From NCBI GenBank assembly GCA_002720855.1, contig PBIN01000014.1, positions 310,001-374,000 on the forward strand: a stretch of 64,000 nucleotides of DNA, written 5' to 3'. The notes under the pieces were generated by a model that made no database searches, was not told where the DNA came from, and saw only the letters and a list, made by a program, of their open reading frames with translations. Within the stretch, counting starts at the first letter, position 1, and each line of letters begins with the position of its first letter. This DNA comes from Rhodospirillaceae bacterium (lineage in GTDB: Bacteria; Pseudomonadota; Alphaproteobacteria; MPNO01; UBA2964). The position numbers and the translations under genes are program-made. This document shows, in pieces, positions 25,216 through 33,623 of the stretch.

Positions 25216-26202
25216 CTATCTGCTCCCCGCATTCTGTCCAATGTCTGCCTGTCCCGGCGCCGCGATGGTCAGGGCGCGATCAGTTATCGGGGTGATGCCC
25301 ATACGCGGTGGCAGGTTGGCCGGCAATTTAACGTTCCAAATGAGCCCCAAGGCGGCCAGGAATTTTACGAAATACCAGCCGGGATCGATCTGTCCGGGAT
25401 AAAGGCCATGGCAGGCGGAACCCGGAAAGGCATGATGATTGTTGTGCCAGCTTTCTCCCATTGTAAAAATTGCCAGAATGGGGACATTAAACCCTTGGAC
25501 ACCCGCCTCATCGACGACCCAGTCCTGTCCTCCCTTTGAATGAGCGACATAGGATATATACCAGTGCAATGTCGTGCAGGCGGTAACGCGAACAAATATG
25601 CCCCAAACGACCCAGGGCATGCCGCCCAAATAAAAGACAATTGCCGCTATCGGAATCTGATGCAGCATCCAGCTTCGGTCGAGAAATTTATAAAACCAGT
25701 CATCGCTAATCCCGGGCCCCGGATTGAACGTCGGTGGGTTCTTCAGGATAAGTTTGCAGTGCAAATACAGAAGGCCGTCCCGCCACAGGGAATATTCGTG
25801 CCGAAAGAGCGGGTGACATTCTTTGTGGCGCTGAGCCCAGTCGCGGCTGTCATGTAGGCGGATGGTCCAAAGCGGGCCGCCCATGCCGACGGCTATTCCA
25901 AACCACACCAGAACACGTTCCAGCCACAAGGAACATTCAAAGGTCCGATGTATCAGACGGCGATGAAATCCCACGGAATGGCCAAAACACAACGTTATCG
26001 CCGACAATAATAGAAATACGGCGACGGCTCCCCAACTAAAGTAAATCGGCGCGAGCACCAGCGCGCCTATAAGCATCGTTGCATTCCATATGGATCGGAG
26101 TGGATCCCAGACGACGTCTCCTTCAACCGGACTAGCGTTTTCGAGATTTTTCAATGAATTTACCTGGTAAGGGTCCGAAACATTTTGTGTCGCCTTATTC
26201 AT
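25216..26202 (-). CDS. Fatty acid desaturase (acyl-CoA/acyl-lipid type)
   Basis: A 328-residue integral-membrane di-iron desaturase. The three histidine boxes are visible: HSVGFHRRLIH (about residues 74-84), HDSRDWAQRHKECH (about 117-130) and SWHNNHHAFPG (about 250-260). Four hydrophobic stretches surround them (for example LVLAPIYFSWGAVAVFLLLS). The box order fits stearoyl-CoA-type delta-9 desaturases, which introduce double bases into membrane lipids. It overlaps the stop of the upstream GbsR-like regulator gene by 8 bases, so regulator and desaturase are co-expressed. Confidence 0.87.
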   Translation of the reverse strand: MNKATQNVSDPYQVNSLKNLENASPVEGDVVWDPLRSIWNATMLIGALVLAPIYFSWGAVAVFLLLSAITLCFGHSVGFHRRLIHRTFECSLWLERVLVWFGIAVGMGGPLWTIRLHDSRDWAQRHKECHPLFRHEYSLWRDGLLYLHCKLILKNPPTFNPGPGISDDWFYKFLDRSWMLHQIPIAAIVFYLGGMPWVVWGIFVRVTACTTLHWYISYVAHSKGGQDWVVDEAGVQGFNVPILAIFTMGESWHNNHHAFPGSACHGLYPGQIDPGWYFVKFLAALGLIWNVKLPANLPPRMGITPITDRALTIAAPGQADIGQNAGSR

Positions 26203-26743
26203 TGGTGGCTCTCCGTGCGCTACCGAAAGTTTGATCGAGTATCCGCGCCGCCCGTCCTGTCACACTGACAAATTTCCCCAAGAATTTTGGCGGGATGCGT
26301 TGCATTTGCGCATCAAGCGATGCCAAGTCTTCGACAAGACGAAGCATCTTTTCAATCTGACGGGTTGAGTTCGGTTTCTTCGGGTTTTGCTTGGCCGCTG
26401 CATGACATGCCTGCAAAGTATCAAGAGCATCGGGCAGTTCCCGCCGTCGGCGTTCTTCCAGGCCCTTGACCAGTAATTCCCAGGGGTCTGTATCCGTCCG
26501 CCACTTTGATCTTCCGACCGGTTCTATCAAATGGTAGTCGACCAAGAATGCCAATGCCGATTTCATTTGTTTTGCATTTAATTCCAGCTCCGCGCTGAGA
26601 TCTTTTTCGGAAGACGATTCCGCCAAGAGGTAAAGGAGAGCATGAACCCGGCAGGCATTCTTGGGTAACCCCCAGCGTTTACCCAGGTCTCCGACATAGT
26701 CGGCAAAGGCTCGATTAGCGGATAGTTCGTCGATTTCCGTCAT
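26195..26743 (-). CDS. GbsR/MarR-type winged-helix transcriptional regulator
   Basis: A 182-residue putative repressor. DYVGDLGKRWGLPKNACRVH then ALLYLLAES is the GbsR family opening; KDLSAELELNAKQMKSALAF makes the recognition helix, followed by a wing (VGRSKW). Coiled-coil-forming helices lie in the C-terminal half. GbsR relatives respond to choline or other small molecules; here the regulator sits in front of a desaturase and may sense lipid precursors. Its 8-base overlap with the desaturase start supports joint control. A palindrome upstream at 26834-26855 could be the operator. Confidence 0.75.
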   Translation of the reverse strand: MTEIDELSANRAFADYVGDLGKRWGLPKNACRVHALLYLLAESSSEKDLSAELELNAKQMKSALAFLVDYHLIEPVGRSKWRTDTDPWELLVKGLEERRRRELPDALDTLQACHAAAKQNPKKPNSTRQIEKMLRLVEDLASLDAQMQRIPPKFLGKFVSVTGRAARILDQTFGSARRATNE

Positions 26744-26833
26744 CGTTTTAGCTCCCTCACTGCTCTTATGTTTTTCCGTACTCCTTCAGCGCCGGTGCGT
26801 CTGACCCCAGCACTTTGATTTCATATTTATAGT

Positions 26834-26855
26834 TATTTTCCTAATAAGGAAAATA
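26834..26855. promoter_or_regulatory. Candidate operator palindrome upstream of the GbsR-like gene
   Basis: Eight-base arms TATTTTCC (26834-26841) and GGAAAATA (26848-26855) flank a 6-base spacer, a perfect inverted repeat 91 bases before the regulator start. Its size suits a dimeric winged-helix protein. No protein-binding evidence exists, so the assignment rests on position and symmetry. Confidence 0.5.
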
Positions 26856-26950
26856 GGTAAATGCAAGTAAAATTTTAGCGTGTTCCATTCCATGCCGCCA
26901 AAATGAGATGTGTACTACACCAAATGGAGAGCTGGCCCGATTAGGTCTGG

Positions 26951-26978
26951 AAAAACGACGGCAGGGAGGTCGTCGTTT
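26951..26978 (-). terminator. Terminator after the LamG PEP-CTERM gene
   Basis: On the minus strand AAACGACG and CGTCGTTT arms (26978-26971 and 26960-26953) with a 10-base loop are followed by a T5 run. It sits 20 bases after the stop codon at 26998 and ends that transcript before the regulator promoter. Confidence 0.75.
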
Positions 26979-26997
26979 CTGAGGAAATGTTGGTGGC

Positions 26998-27729
26998 TTA
27001 AGAGGCTTTTCGGCGCCGCATATAGCCGAGTCCGGCTAGTCCAAAACCGAACACGAGAAGCGCACCCGGTTCCGAGACCTGCGCCAAAGCCTGAACTTCG
27101 CTCTCGGTCAGGACGCCGTCATAAATCCGGATGTTATCCAGATTGCCGTGGAAAAATTCACCGATGGCGCCGAACTGAGAGCCAAATCGGGTGTCGGTCC
27201 CAGCGCCAGTCATGCTGAGTTGCGCCGCATCACTGAAAATCAAAATACCGTCGAGATAAAGATTTGTGCCGAGAGCACCCGACGTCAACGCATAGGAATG
27301 GAAGCCGCCATCAGTGGGAAAGGAAACCCCAATGCCGCCAAATTGGTCCGTTACCCTGATATTGCCGTTCGCATGTTCGCCGATATAAAACCCCGGTCCG
27401 CTGGTAACGCCCTGTGAAATCAACTCTCTAAAGCCGGTTTGTGTGGAAAGCTGCTGTGCATCCAATGTGACTGAAAACGCATTAAGTCCTGACGGGATAA
27501 GCTTGCCACCGATCTGCGCGTAATCATTCACGCCATCGAGGCTGAGAACACCGCCGGAGATGGTCGCTCCGTTCTCCAGTGTTCCATGAACGCCACCAAC
27601 GGAATCCGTAACGCCGGGTCCGCTGAACGTATATTCATGGAGTAGAACCGCGGCATTTGCGACAGATGCCATGCTGATCGCCGCAACGCCCACGAACAGG
27701 CTTAAGTTAAGTGATTTAAGGATTTTCAT
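26998..27729 (-). CDS. LamG-domain PEP-CTERM protein
   Basis: A 243-residue secreted protein with a signal peptide (MKILKSLNLSLFVGVAAISM, cleavage near VANA), a LamG/concanavalin-like jelly roll (ALTSGALGTNLYLDGILIF, then NLDNIRIYDGVLTESEVQAL) and a C-terminal exosortase signal with SEP (VSEPGALLVFG, then YMRRRKAS). LamG folds bind glycans, so it may stick to the matrix. Internal start ATG at 27729 is preferred to the one at 27756, which lacks a signal-peptide-like start. A similar but not identical LamG PEP-CTERM protein is encoded at 48671. The sigma-54-type pair lies just upstream. Confidence 0.87.
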   Translation of the reverse strand: MKILKSLNLSLFVGVAAISMASVANAAVLLHEYTFSGPGVTDSVGGVHGTLENGATISGGVLSLDGVNDYAQIGGKLIPSGLNAFSVTLDAQQLSTQTGFRELISQGVTSGPGFYIGEHANGNIRVTDQFGGIGVSFPTDGGFHSYALTSGALGTNLYLDGILIFSDAAQLSMTGAGTDTRFGSQFGAIGEFFHGNLDNIRIYDGVLTESEVQALAQVSEPGALLVFGFGLAGLGYMRRRKAS

Positions 27730-27780
27730 CGAATTTAAGACCGACTTCCCCAACAAAACGCTTATTTTCCAGTTATTTAT

Positions 27781-27879
27781 GCAAAAATTATGCCGTTTTC
27801 GAGATTCCGTGTAATATCAACCAGTTACGGCGTTTTCAATCAGACAAAACGCCAAAATTGTAAGAATTTCCGACGGTTA
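27781..27879 (-). promoter_or_regulatory. Sigma-54-type promoter plus activator-like box (LamG PEP-CTERM gene)
   Basis: On the minus strand GGCATAATTTTTGC (27794 down to 27781) is a perfect GG-N10-GC promoter. The box at 27859-27879 reads TGTAAGAATTTCCGACGG on the plus strand, differing from the box at 4137 by only two bases. The distance between promoter and box is 64 bases. The transcription unit starts about 50 bases before ATG. Confidence 0.72.
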
Positions 27880-27964
27880 AGCGCACAAAATCAACGCCTT
27901 GTATTGGAAGCGAAACTTTGATCGCGGTGACAACTTTTTCTGGATTGTAATGAAGACGTTGCCG

Positions 27965-28303
27965 CTAGGCAGGGTCGTCGAGGGGAATGTAATCGTGCTG
28001 TCCAACGGCCTGTATGAGCAGGAATTTCGTTCCCTCGTCCGTAGCTGGCTCTACAAAATGTCCGACGCCCGCAGGAGCGGTATAGCGCTCCCCCGGCTTC
28101 AGTGAAATTTCCGCATCCTCGCTGTCGGTTCGAATGGTCATTTTCCCGGTCATGCACAGAAACGTATCATCGACATTCGAATGTTTGTGCCACGGTATCG
28201 TTTGCCCTGCTGTTAACAGCAGCGTATGGACGCGAACATCGCGTGTTTCGACGATCATTTCTCTTTCAGACACGTCATAAGTATGGGCCAGAGCGTGGGT
28301 CAT
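27965..28303 (-). CDS. Cupin domain protein
   Basis: A 112-residue single-domain cupin. Motif 1 is recognisable as PWHKHSNVDDTFLCMTGKMT (about residues 37-56) with the His pair; motif 2 is PGERYTAPAGVGHFVE with one His. The fold can bind a metal, but no specific substrate is suggested. It reads in the same direction as the nitroreductase gene 115 bases upstream and the LamG gene downstream; the latter has its own promoter. Confidence 0.8.
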   Translation of the reverse strand: MTHALAHTYDVSEREMIVETRDVRVHTLLLTAGQTIPWHKHSNVDDTFLCMTGKMTIRTDSEDAEISLKPGERYTAPAGVGHFVEPATDEGTKFLLIQAVGQHDYIPLDDPA

Positions 28304-28417
28304 TTTAATTCAACGAATAAGCTGTCCGGTTCCAATCCAGTATAGCGGATTAAGTGGGGAATGTGTGAGCCGCCGGAACGGGCAGGCCGCTTGAAGACTG
28401 TAACGATTAATATCGAC

Positions 28418-29251
28418 CTAATCCAAATCAAAGCCGTGGCTTTTGAGAAAGGCTTTGAACTCGGGTCGTTCGGGTTTGCCGAGCTGGCGTGAGATATGTT
28501 CCGACCAGCCATAGAACTCGGCGACGCCCCATAGATCGGTCCGCGTCTGGCGCTCGTCCGGGATCGGGAAGATATTGTGGCGGGTCTGATCGTATCCGTC
28601 GATTTCCGCTTCAAGATTGCTGTCGTCATAGCGATCGCGATGTACCACGATCGATTGCGGTAGGCGCTGATTGACGTAGCCGGGCGCTTCCGGCCAGCCC
28701 GCCATGACACCGGCGATGGGAAATACGCCATCCGGTATTTCGAGTATTTCGGAAACCTCGCCAATATTATCGCGCAGGCTGCTCAGCGGTGCCGTGCCAA
28801 GCCCGGCGGCTTCTGCGCCGGTAACGAAATAGCCCATGGCTAATGCTGCATCGACGGTCGCGTTGAGAAACGTATCCATATTGTTGTTAACGTGCGGCCG
28901 GTCGCGAAAACCGCCAACGCGTTGATTGCGTCGCATGTCGGCACAAAAAACCAGCAATAAAGGTTTGCTTTCAAGGCCCGGCGTGCGGGGGCACCAGGGG
29001 GCGAGACGGTCGCGGATGTCCTGATCCTTGACGACGATGATCGAATATTGTTGCAGGTTGGATTTGCTTGGCGCCGATTGTGCACAGGCGATGAGAACCT
29101 CGATCAAATCGTCAGGCACTTCCTCATCCTTATAGGCACGGATCGACCGCCGGGTAAGCAGTGCCTCAATCGCAGTATCCGCCTCGCTGTCATCACCGAT
29201 GCCGGTGTCTTTGCCGTAGCGCTCGGTCAGCAGTTCCTTCAACGTCGCCAT
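28418..29251 (-). CDS. Nitroreductase family protein
   Basis: A 277-residue FMN-dependent oxidoreductase. AIEALLTRRSIRAYKDEEVP (about residues 27-46) is the FMN-binding opening of the family and CAQSAPSKSNLQQYSIIVV follows it; near the end PIAGVMAGWPE provides the usual glycine turn. Related proteins reduce nitro groups, quinones or enones. It begins 6 bases after the stop of the gene at 29258 on the same strand, so they form a small operon. The divergent neighbour is a Rieske oxygenase, consistent with aromatic metabolism. Confidence 0.85.
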   Translation of the reverse strand: MATLKELLTERYGKDTGIGDDSEADTAIEALLTRRSIRAYKDEEVPDDLIEVLIACAQSAPSKSNLQQYSIIVVKDQDIRDRLAPWCPRTPGLESKPLLLVFCADMRRNQRVGGFRDRPHVNNNMDTFLNATVDAALAMGYFVTGAEAAGLGTAPLSSLRDNIGEVSEILEIPDGVFPIAGVMAGWPEAPGYVNQRLPQSIVVHRDRYDDSNLEAEIDGYDQTRHNIFPIPDERQTRTDLWGVAEFYGWSEHISRQLGKPERPEFKAFLKSHGFDLD

Positions 29252-29257
29252 ATACGG

Positions 29258-29629
29258 TCAGCTTTCCTCTTGCGCCTTGTCGAGAATATCCTGCGGCGTT
29301 TCGGTAACGATTTCGGCATAGATCGGCACAAACGGGCCGCTATCGACCAGCTTCACAAACTCCGGTGCCATGTTGACCATCTCGACGCGGATTTCCTTGT
29401 GGATTTCGATATCGCGCCATTCGCCGATCAGATAGAAATGATCCTCATCCTCAACGTCGCGGCACAGCACACCGTCTTTGACCTGCGCATCCGATTTGTG
29501 CATCGGATTGTCGTCGCCATAATCGAATTCGTTAAACAGCCGGATGAACTCGTCACCTGTCCCCGGCTTTACCCGGAAATCATAGACGTGAAAGAAATTA
29601 CCCATCTTGGCCAGCGGTTCGAGTGCCAT
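29258..29629 (-). CDS. Antibiotic-biosynthesis-monooxygenase (ABM) superfamily-like protein
   Basis: A 123-residue small alpha/beta protein resembling the dimeric ABM/stress-response fold: VYDFRVKPGTGDEFIRLFNE, then EDHFYLIGEWRDIEIHKE. Such proteins oxidise aromatic substrates without cofactors or act as heme or quinone chaperones. The start at 29629 is preceded by AGGGAGGACAACC, a strong ribosome site, and is better than the upstream start at 29689. It is followed 6 bases later by the nitroreductase, and diverges from the Rieske oxygenase genes. Confidence 0.65.
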   Translation of the reverse strand: MALEPLAKMGNFFHVYDFRVKPGTGDEFIRLFNEFDYGDDNPMHKSDAQVKDGVLCRDVEDEDHFYLIGEWRDIEIHKEIRVEMVNMAPEFVKLVDSGPFVPIYAEIVTETPQDILDKAQEES

Positions 29630-29774
29630 GGTTGTCCTCCCTGTTAGAATTCTTGGGGAAACGGTACCCCTCCAGGCAAGGGCGATCAATGTGTGGTCTC
29701 AAGGCTATGCTTGTTTAGGGCACCAATCCTTCGCTACACTGCAAGCACGCTCGGAAGCGGGAGGACCGATCTGA

Positions 29775-31049
29775 ATGCCTGACACACCTTTTATAGAGGA
29801 TGGCGGGAACGGCGGCGCGATTGATGAATTGCGCTGGCCGAATGACGACCTGACCCGTATTCCCGACTGGATCTACACATCAAACGAAATATTTGACCGC
29901 GAGCGCGAACGTATTTTCTTTGGTGAAAACTGGAGTTTTGTTGCGCTGGAAGCGGAAATTCCCGACCCCGGCAGCTTCAAACGCTCTTATGTCGGCGATT
30001 TGCCGGTTGTCGTATCGCGCGACGAAGATGGCGAGGTCCATGTTTTTGAGAACCGCTGCGCGCATCGTGGCGTTGAGTTTTGCCGTGATCTGAGAGGCAA
30101 GGTCGATAACTTCACCTGTCCCTATCATCAATGGATGTATGATCTGAAGGGCAATCTGATGGCGGTACCTTTTCGGCGCGGCGATCGCGGCCAGGGCGGC
30201 ATGCCAAAGGATTTCAAGCTGGGAGATTACAATCCGAAACATCTCAATGTCACGATCCGGCATGGTGTGGTGTTCGCCTCTTTCTCCGATACCGTTGGCT
30301 CGTTCGAAGACTATCTCGGGCCTGAAAATACCGAGCAGTTCGATGTTGTCTTTAAGGATCGCAAGCTCAAAATTCTCGGCTATTACAAGAACCGGCTGCA
30401 GGGTAACTGGAAGCTCTATCACGAGAATCTCAAGGACCCGTACCACGCGACATTGCTGCATGTGTATCTCGCAACCTTTCGGCTGATGGTAGCCGGTCAG
30501 AAATCCGCGATGATCTGCGATGAGTCGGGCCGTCATTCGACGATGGCCTCGGCCAAAGACGATAATATGGAGATCGGTGAGGAAACCGCGAGCCAGATGA
30601 AGTCCGCCTTCCGTGAAGGCATGGAGCTTAACGATCCCGAATTCCTTGATTACGTGCGCGAGTTCGATAGCCCGTGGACGGTGACGATGCAGATCATCTG
30701 GCCCAATCTCGTCGTACAGCGCGAGCTCAATACGCTGGGTATTCGCCACATCGTGCCGCGCGGGCCGCATGCGCTCGATATGTATTGGACCATGTTCGGC
30801 TATGATGACGATACACCGGAGCTCGAACGGCACCGTATGAAGCAGGGCAATCTGATGGGCCCTAGCGGGTATCTCGGTGTCGACGACAATGAAGCCATCA
30901 AGTTCCTGCAGGATGGGTTCAAACATTCCTACAGCGATGAAGGTGTCGTAAAGCTGGAGCCTGACAATGAAGGCAGCACGGAGACACTGATTTCCGAAGC
31001 CTCGGTCCGCGCGCTTTACCGGCATTATCGCGAGGTTATGGAAATTTAA
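29775..31049 (+). CDS. Aromatic ring-hydroxylating dioxygenase, alpha subunit
   Basis: A 424-residue Rieske non-haem iron oxygenase that would attack an aromatic ring. The Rieske cluster motif CAHRGVEFC then CPYHQW (about residues 95-121) has the two Cys and two His, and ENLKDPYHATLLH (about 219-231) carries the catalytic iron His pair and bridging Asp. Its length is normal. The substrate is not given by the sequence. A GGGAGGACC site lies 9 bases before ATG. The beta-subunit gene follows after 2 bases. Ferredoxin and reductase partners are not encoded next to it. Confidence 0.9.
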   Translation: MPDTPFIEDGGNGGAIDELRWPNDDLTRIPDWIYTSNEIFDRERERIFFGENWSFVALEAEIPDPGSFKRSYVGDLPVVVSRDEDGEVHVFENRCAHRGVEFCRDLRGKVDNFTCPYHQWMYDLKGNLMAVPFRRGDRGQGGMPKDFKLGDYNPKHLNVTIRHGVVFASFSDTVGSFEDYLGPENTEQFDVVFKDRKLKILGYYKNRLQGNWKLYHENLKDPYHATLLHVYLATFRLMVAGQKSAMICDESGRHSTMASAKDDNMEIGEETASQMKSAFREGMELNDPEFLDYVREFDSPWTVTMQIIWPNLVVQRELNTLGIRHIVPRGPHALDMYWTMFGYDDDTPELERHRMKQGNLMGPSGYLGVDDNEAIKFLQDGFKHSYSDEGVVKLEPDNEGSTETLISEASVRALYRHYREVMEI

Positions 31050-31051
31050 AA

Positions 31052-31567
31052 ATGGCGTCTTCCAACCCCGCGGCCACCAACCTGTCGCCGGACGAAGCCC
31101 GTGCGCTGCGTTTCGAAATCGAAGAATTCAATACCGAATATGCCCGGATTCTGGATGAGCAGGATATCGATGCCTGGCCGGATTTTTTTACGGCGGATGG
31201 GTTTTACCGCGTTACCGCCAAGGAAAATTTCGATGACGATCTGCCGGTTGGGCTGGTGTGGTGCGATGGCCGGCCGATGATGAAGGACCGTGCCGCGGCG
31301 GTAAAAACCACTATGGTGCACGCACCGCGCTATTTGCGGCACTACAACAGCAATGTCCGCGTCACCGGGGTCGATGCCGATGGAACCATCAATTCCGAGT
31401 CCAACTATCTCGTCGTGGAGACGTTGATGGAGGAAGAAACCCGTATCTTTCAGGCGGGTCTTTACATCGATCAGTTTGTCCGCGATGACGGTGTTTTACG
31501 GCTCAAGGCCCGCGATTGCGTCTATGACAGCCTGCTGATCCCCAATGACATGGTCTATCCGGTTTAA
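31052..31567 (+). CDS. Aromatic ring-hydroxylating dioxygenase, beta subunit
   Basis: A 171-residue protein of the ring-hydroxylating beta-subunit (NTF2-like) fold, which helps build the alpha3-beta3 hexamer. EIEEFNTEYARILDEQDIDA then WPDFFTADGFYRVTAKEN is typical. The gene begins 2 bases after the alpha stop, so the subunits are made together. The next gene is the decayed PEP-CTERM gene after a 97-base gap, unrelated in function. Confidence 0.87.
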   Translation: MASSNPAATNLSPDEARALRFEIEEFNTEYARILDEQDIDAWPDFFTADGFYRVTAKENFDDDLPVGLVWCDGRPMMKDRAAAVKTTMVHAPRYLRHYNSNVRVTGVDADGTINSESNYLVVETLMEEETRIFQAGLYIDQFVRDDGVLRLKARDCVYDSLLIPNDMVYPV

Positions 31568-31664
31568 GTATCTAATTTTACTGATATTTTGGTTGAATCC
31601 TTAGGGTCTTTTTGACAAAATCCCGCCGGGTTGGCATTGGAAGTTGAGATAATATAGAGGTGCG

Positions 31665-33613
31665 GTGCATGCCGCGCGGGGGCCAAGAGTGAATACCAGC
31701 CTGGAGTCCAGTTCTCCTCGCAAGAACAGTTTGCGTGTTCGACTCGCCATGACAACGGCGCTGGCGGGTATTCTGTTCAGCTATGGCGGGCGCCAGGTCT
31801 ACGCAGGAACATGTACCGGCGGCGGCGGTATCTATTCCTGTTCCGGCGCTGCTAATCCCGTCACCGATGTCACGCAGATGCTCAATTCTGGCGGCCCACT
31901 GACGGTAACGACCACCGCTGGATTCGGGATCGACACCACAGCTGGTGTTTTCACCAACGCGATTGAGCTTACCGGAAGCAGTGGAATATCGTTCACTGAC
32001 AACAATTCTGCTGCCATTTCTGGAAGCGGCTACGGAATATACGCTCTCAACTCTGGAACAGGATCGATCGCGATAACGACCACCGGGACGGTAACCGGAA
32101 CAGGTACTTTCGCTATCTATGCGGATAATTCGGCCACAGGCAGTCTGGCGATTAACGCCCATAAAATTTCGGGTCTCCGCGGAATTTATGCTGACAACAG
32201 CGGGACAGGGACGACCAATGTAAACGTCACCGGGACCGTTAATACGACTGACTTCGGTATTTACGTCGATAACAGCAATACAAGCGGCGATATTACGATC
32301 TCAACAGGCGCGATAACGTCGGGCGACGATTCAATCGGTGTCGATCATCGGGGCGGCACCGCCAACATTACGGTGACCGGGTCAATCAATTCCGGCAATC
32401 ACGGCATATATGTCGATCAGGGCAGCACGGCCGGCGACCTGACGATTTCCACCCAGGCAGTAACGGCAGCAGACGATTACGGCATTCGCGTCGATAGTGC
32501 AGCTTCTGCGGTAAACATAACCGCGACCGGAACGGTTTCCGCGGATTTTGCGGCGATCTCGGTTGATACCCGGTCAACGAATTCGTCTGCTATTACGATC
32601 AATGCTGCATCTGCCACCGGTTCGGAATATGGCGTTTATATCCGACAAGACGGTACCGGAGATGTCGCGGTAACCGCGACCGGCGCCGTTTCTGGAGGCA
32701 CGGCAGGCATTTATGCCATGATGGACAGTACCGCTACCGGGACTGTGTCGGTAACAGTGAGTGGCTCCGTTTCCTCCAGTAGCGGCAATGGTATCCATAT
32801 TGATCAGGACGCCGGATATTCAAATACGCAGACGATTAATCTGAATTCCGGTGCGGCGGTAAGCGGGAACAATGCTGCAATTCTCACTACCAACGGCAAC
32901 GCAACGGTTACCGTTAATAGCGGTGCCAGCGTGACGGGCGGTATCCAGCTCGGAGCCAATAACGATCACATTATTTTCGATGGTGGTGATTTTTCGGCCG
33001 TCACCCTGCTTGACGGCGGTGATGACGCTTCTTCAGCCGATGGCCAGATCGATACCCTGACCTTCCGAAACGTCTCGGGATCCGTGGCAGGCAATATTAT
33101 TCAAAATATGGAACGTACTGTCGTCGATGCCGGCGCAAAAATGTCAATAACCGGCACTGTAACCACTGAAAAACTCTCGGTCAGCAATGGCGGTGAGCTC
33201 GGCGGTAGTCTGACCCTGAATGGCGATTTGATTGTCGATACCGGCGTGCTCAAGATTGCTGCGGGGGACATAATCAACGTATCGGGGCTCCTTGAAATTG
33301 GCGCCGGCGCGACAGTCGAATTTGATTTCGACAGCTTTGCCCCGGACCGATCGATGTTGCCAGCTTCTTTACCGGTACCGCTCCGAACTTTCTCGCAGGG
33401 TTTCTCAGTACCAATTTCCTGCTGATCACTGAAAATGCAGGATCGGTCGGTCAACTGCTTGAATTTGGTTTTGGCGGCGACAGCGTGTTTCTTACGGCGC
33501 AGCTTGAAGGCGGCGGCGGTGGATCACCGGTTTCAGAACCGGCAGGGGCGCTCGTGCTTGGCGCATGACTGTTGGGTGTCGCCGGGCTCCGGCGGCGTCG
33601 GCGCCGGAATTAG
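31665..33613 (+). pseudogene. PEP-CTERM beta-helix surface protein, disrupted by a frameshift and an in-frame stop
   Basis: A large secreted beta-helix protein with a signal region (MTTALAGILFSYGGRQVYA) and many imperfect repeats rich in Gly, Thr, Ser and Ile (for example YGIYALNSGTGSIAITTTG, then GTVTGTG). The intact frame covers 586 residues and ends at 33425, but near 33348-33353 (CGATCGAT) a frame change would restore SFFTGTAPNFLAGFL and the C-terminal sorting signal VSEPAGALVLGA, followed by an in-frame TGA (33566-33568), then LLGVAGLRRRRRRN and TAG at 33613. So two lesions separate the exosortase tail from the body. The protein, if made, would lack its tail. Sequencing error remains possible. 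Confidence 0.75.
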
Positions 33614-33623
33614 ACGCCAGGCT

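Noticed and set aside
29880-31025. A 381-codon open frame on the minus strand opposite the Rieske alpha subunit
   Set aside because: It is the antisense of a gene with intact Rieske and iron motifs and shows no domain of its own; the frame is open because of codon bias.
31630-31650. TTGGCATTGGAAGTTGAG upstream of the broken PEP-CTERM gene as a sigma-54 promoter
   Set aside because: The spacing between the -24 and -12 elements is off by one, the GC is missing, and no activator-like box lies 64-65 bases upstream.
33345-33570. Programmed frameshift or stop readthrough as an explanation for the split PEP-CTERM tail
   Set aside because: No slippery heptamer or following structure is obvious, and two separate lesions would be needed.
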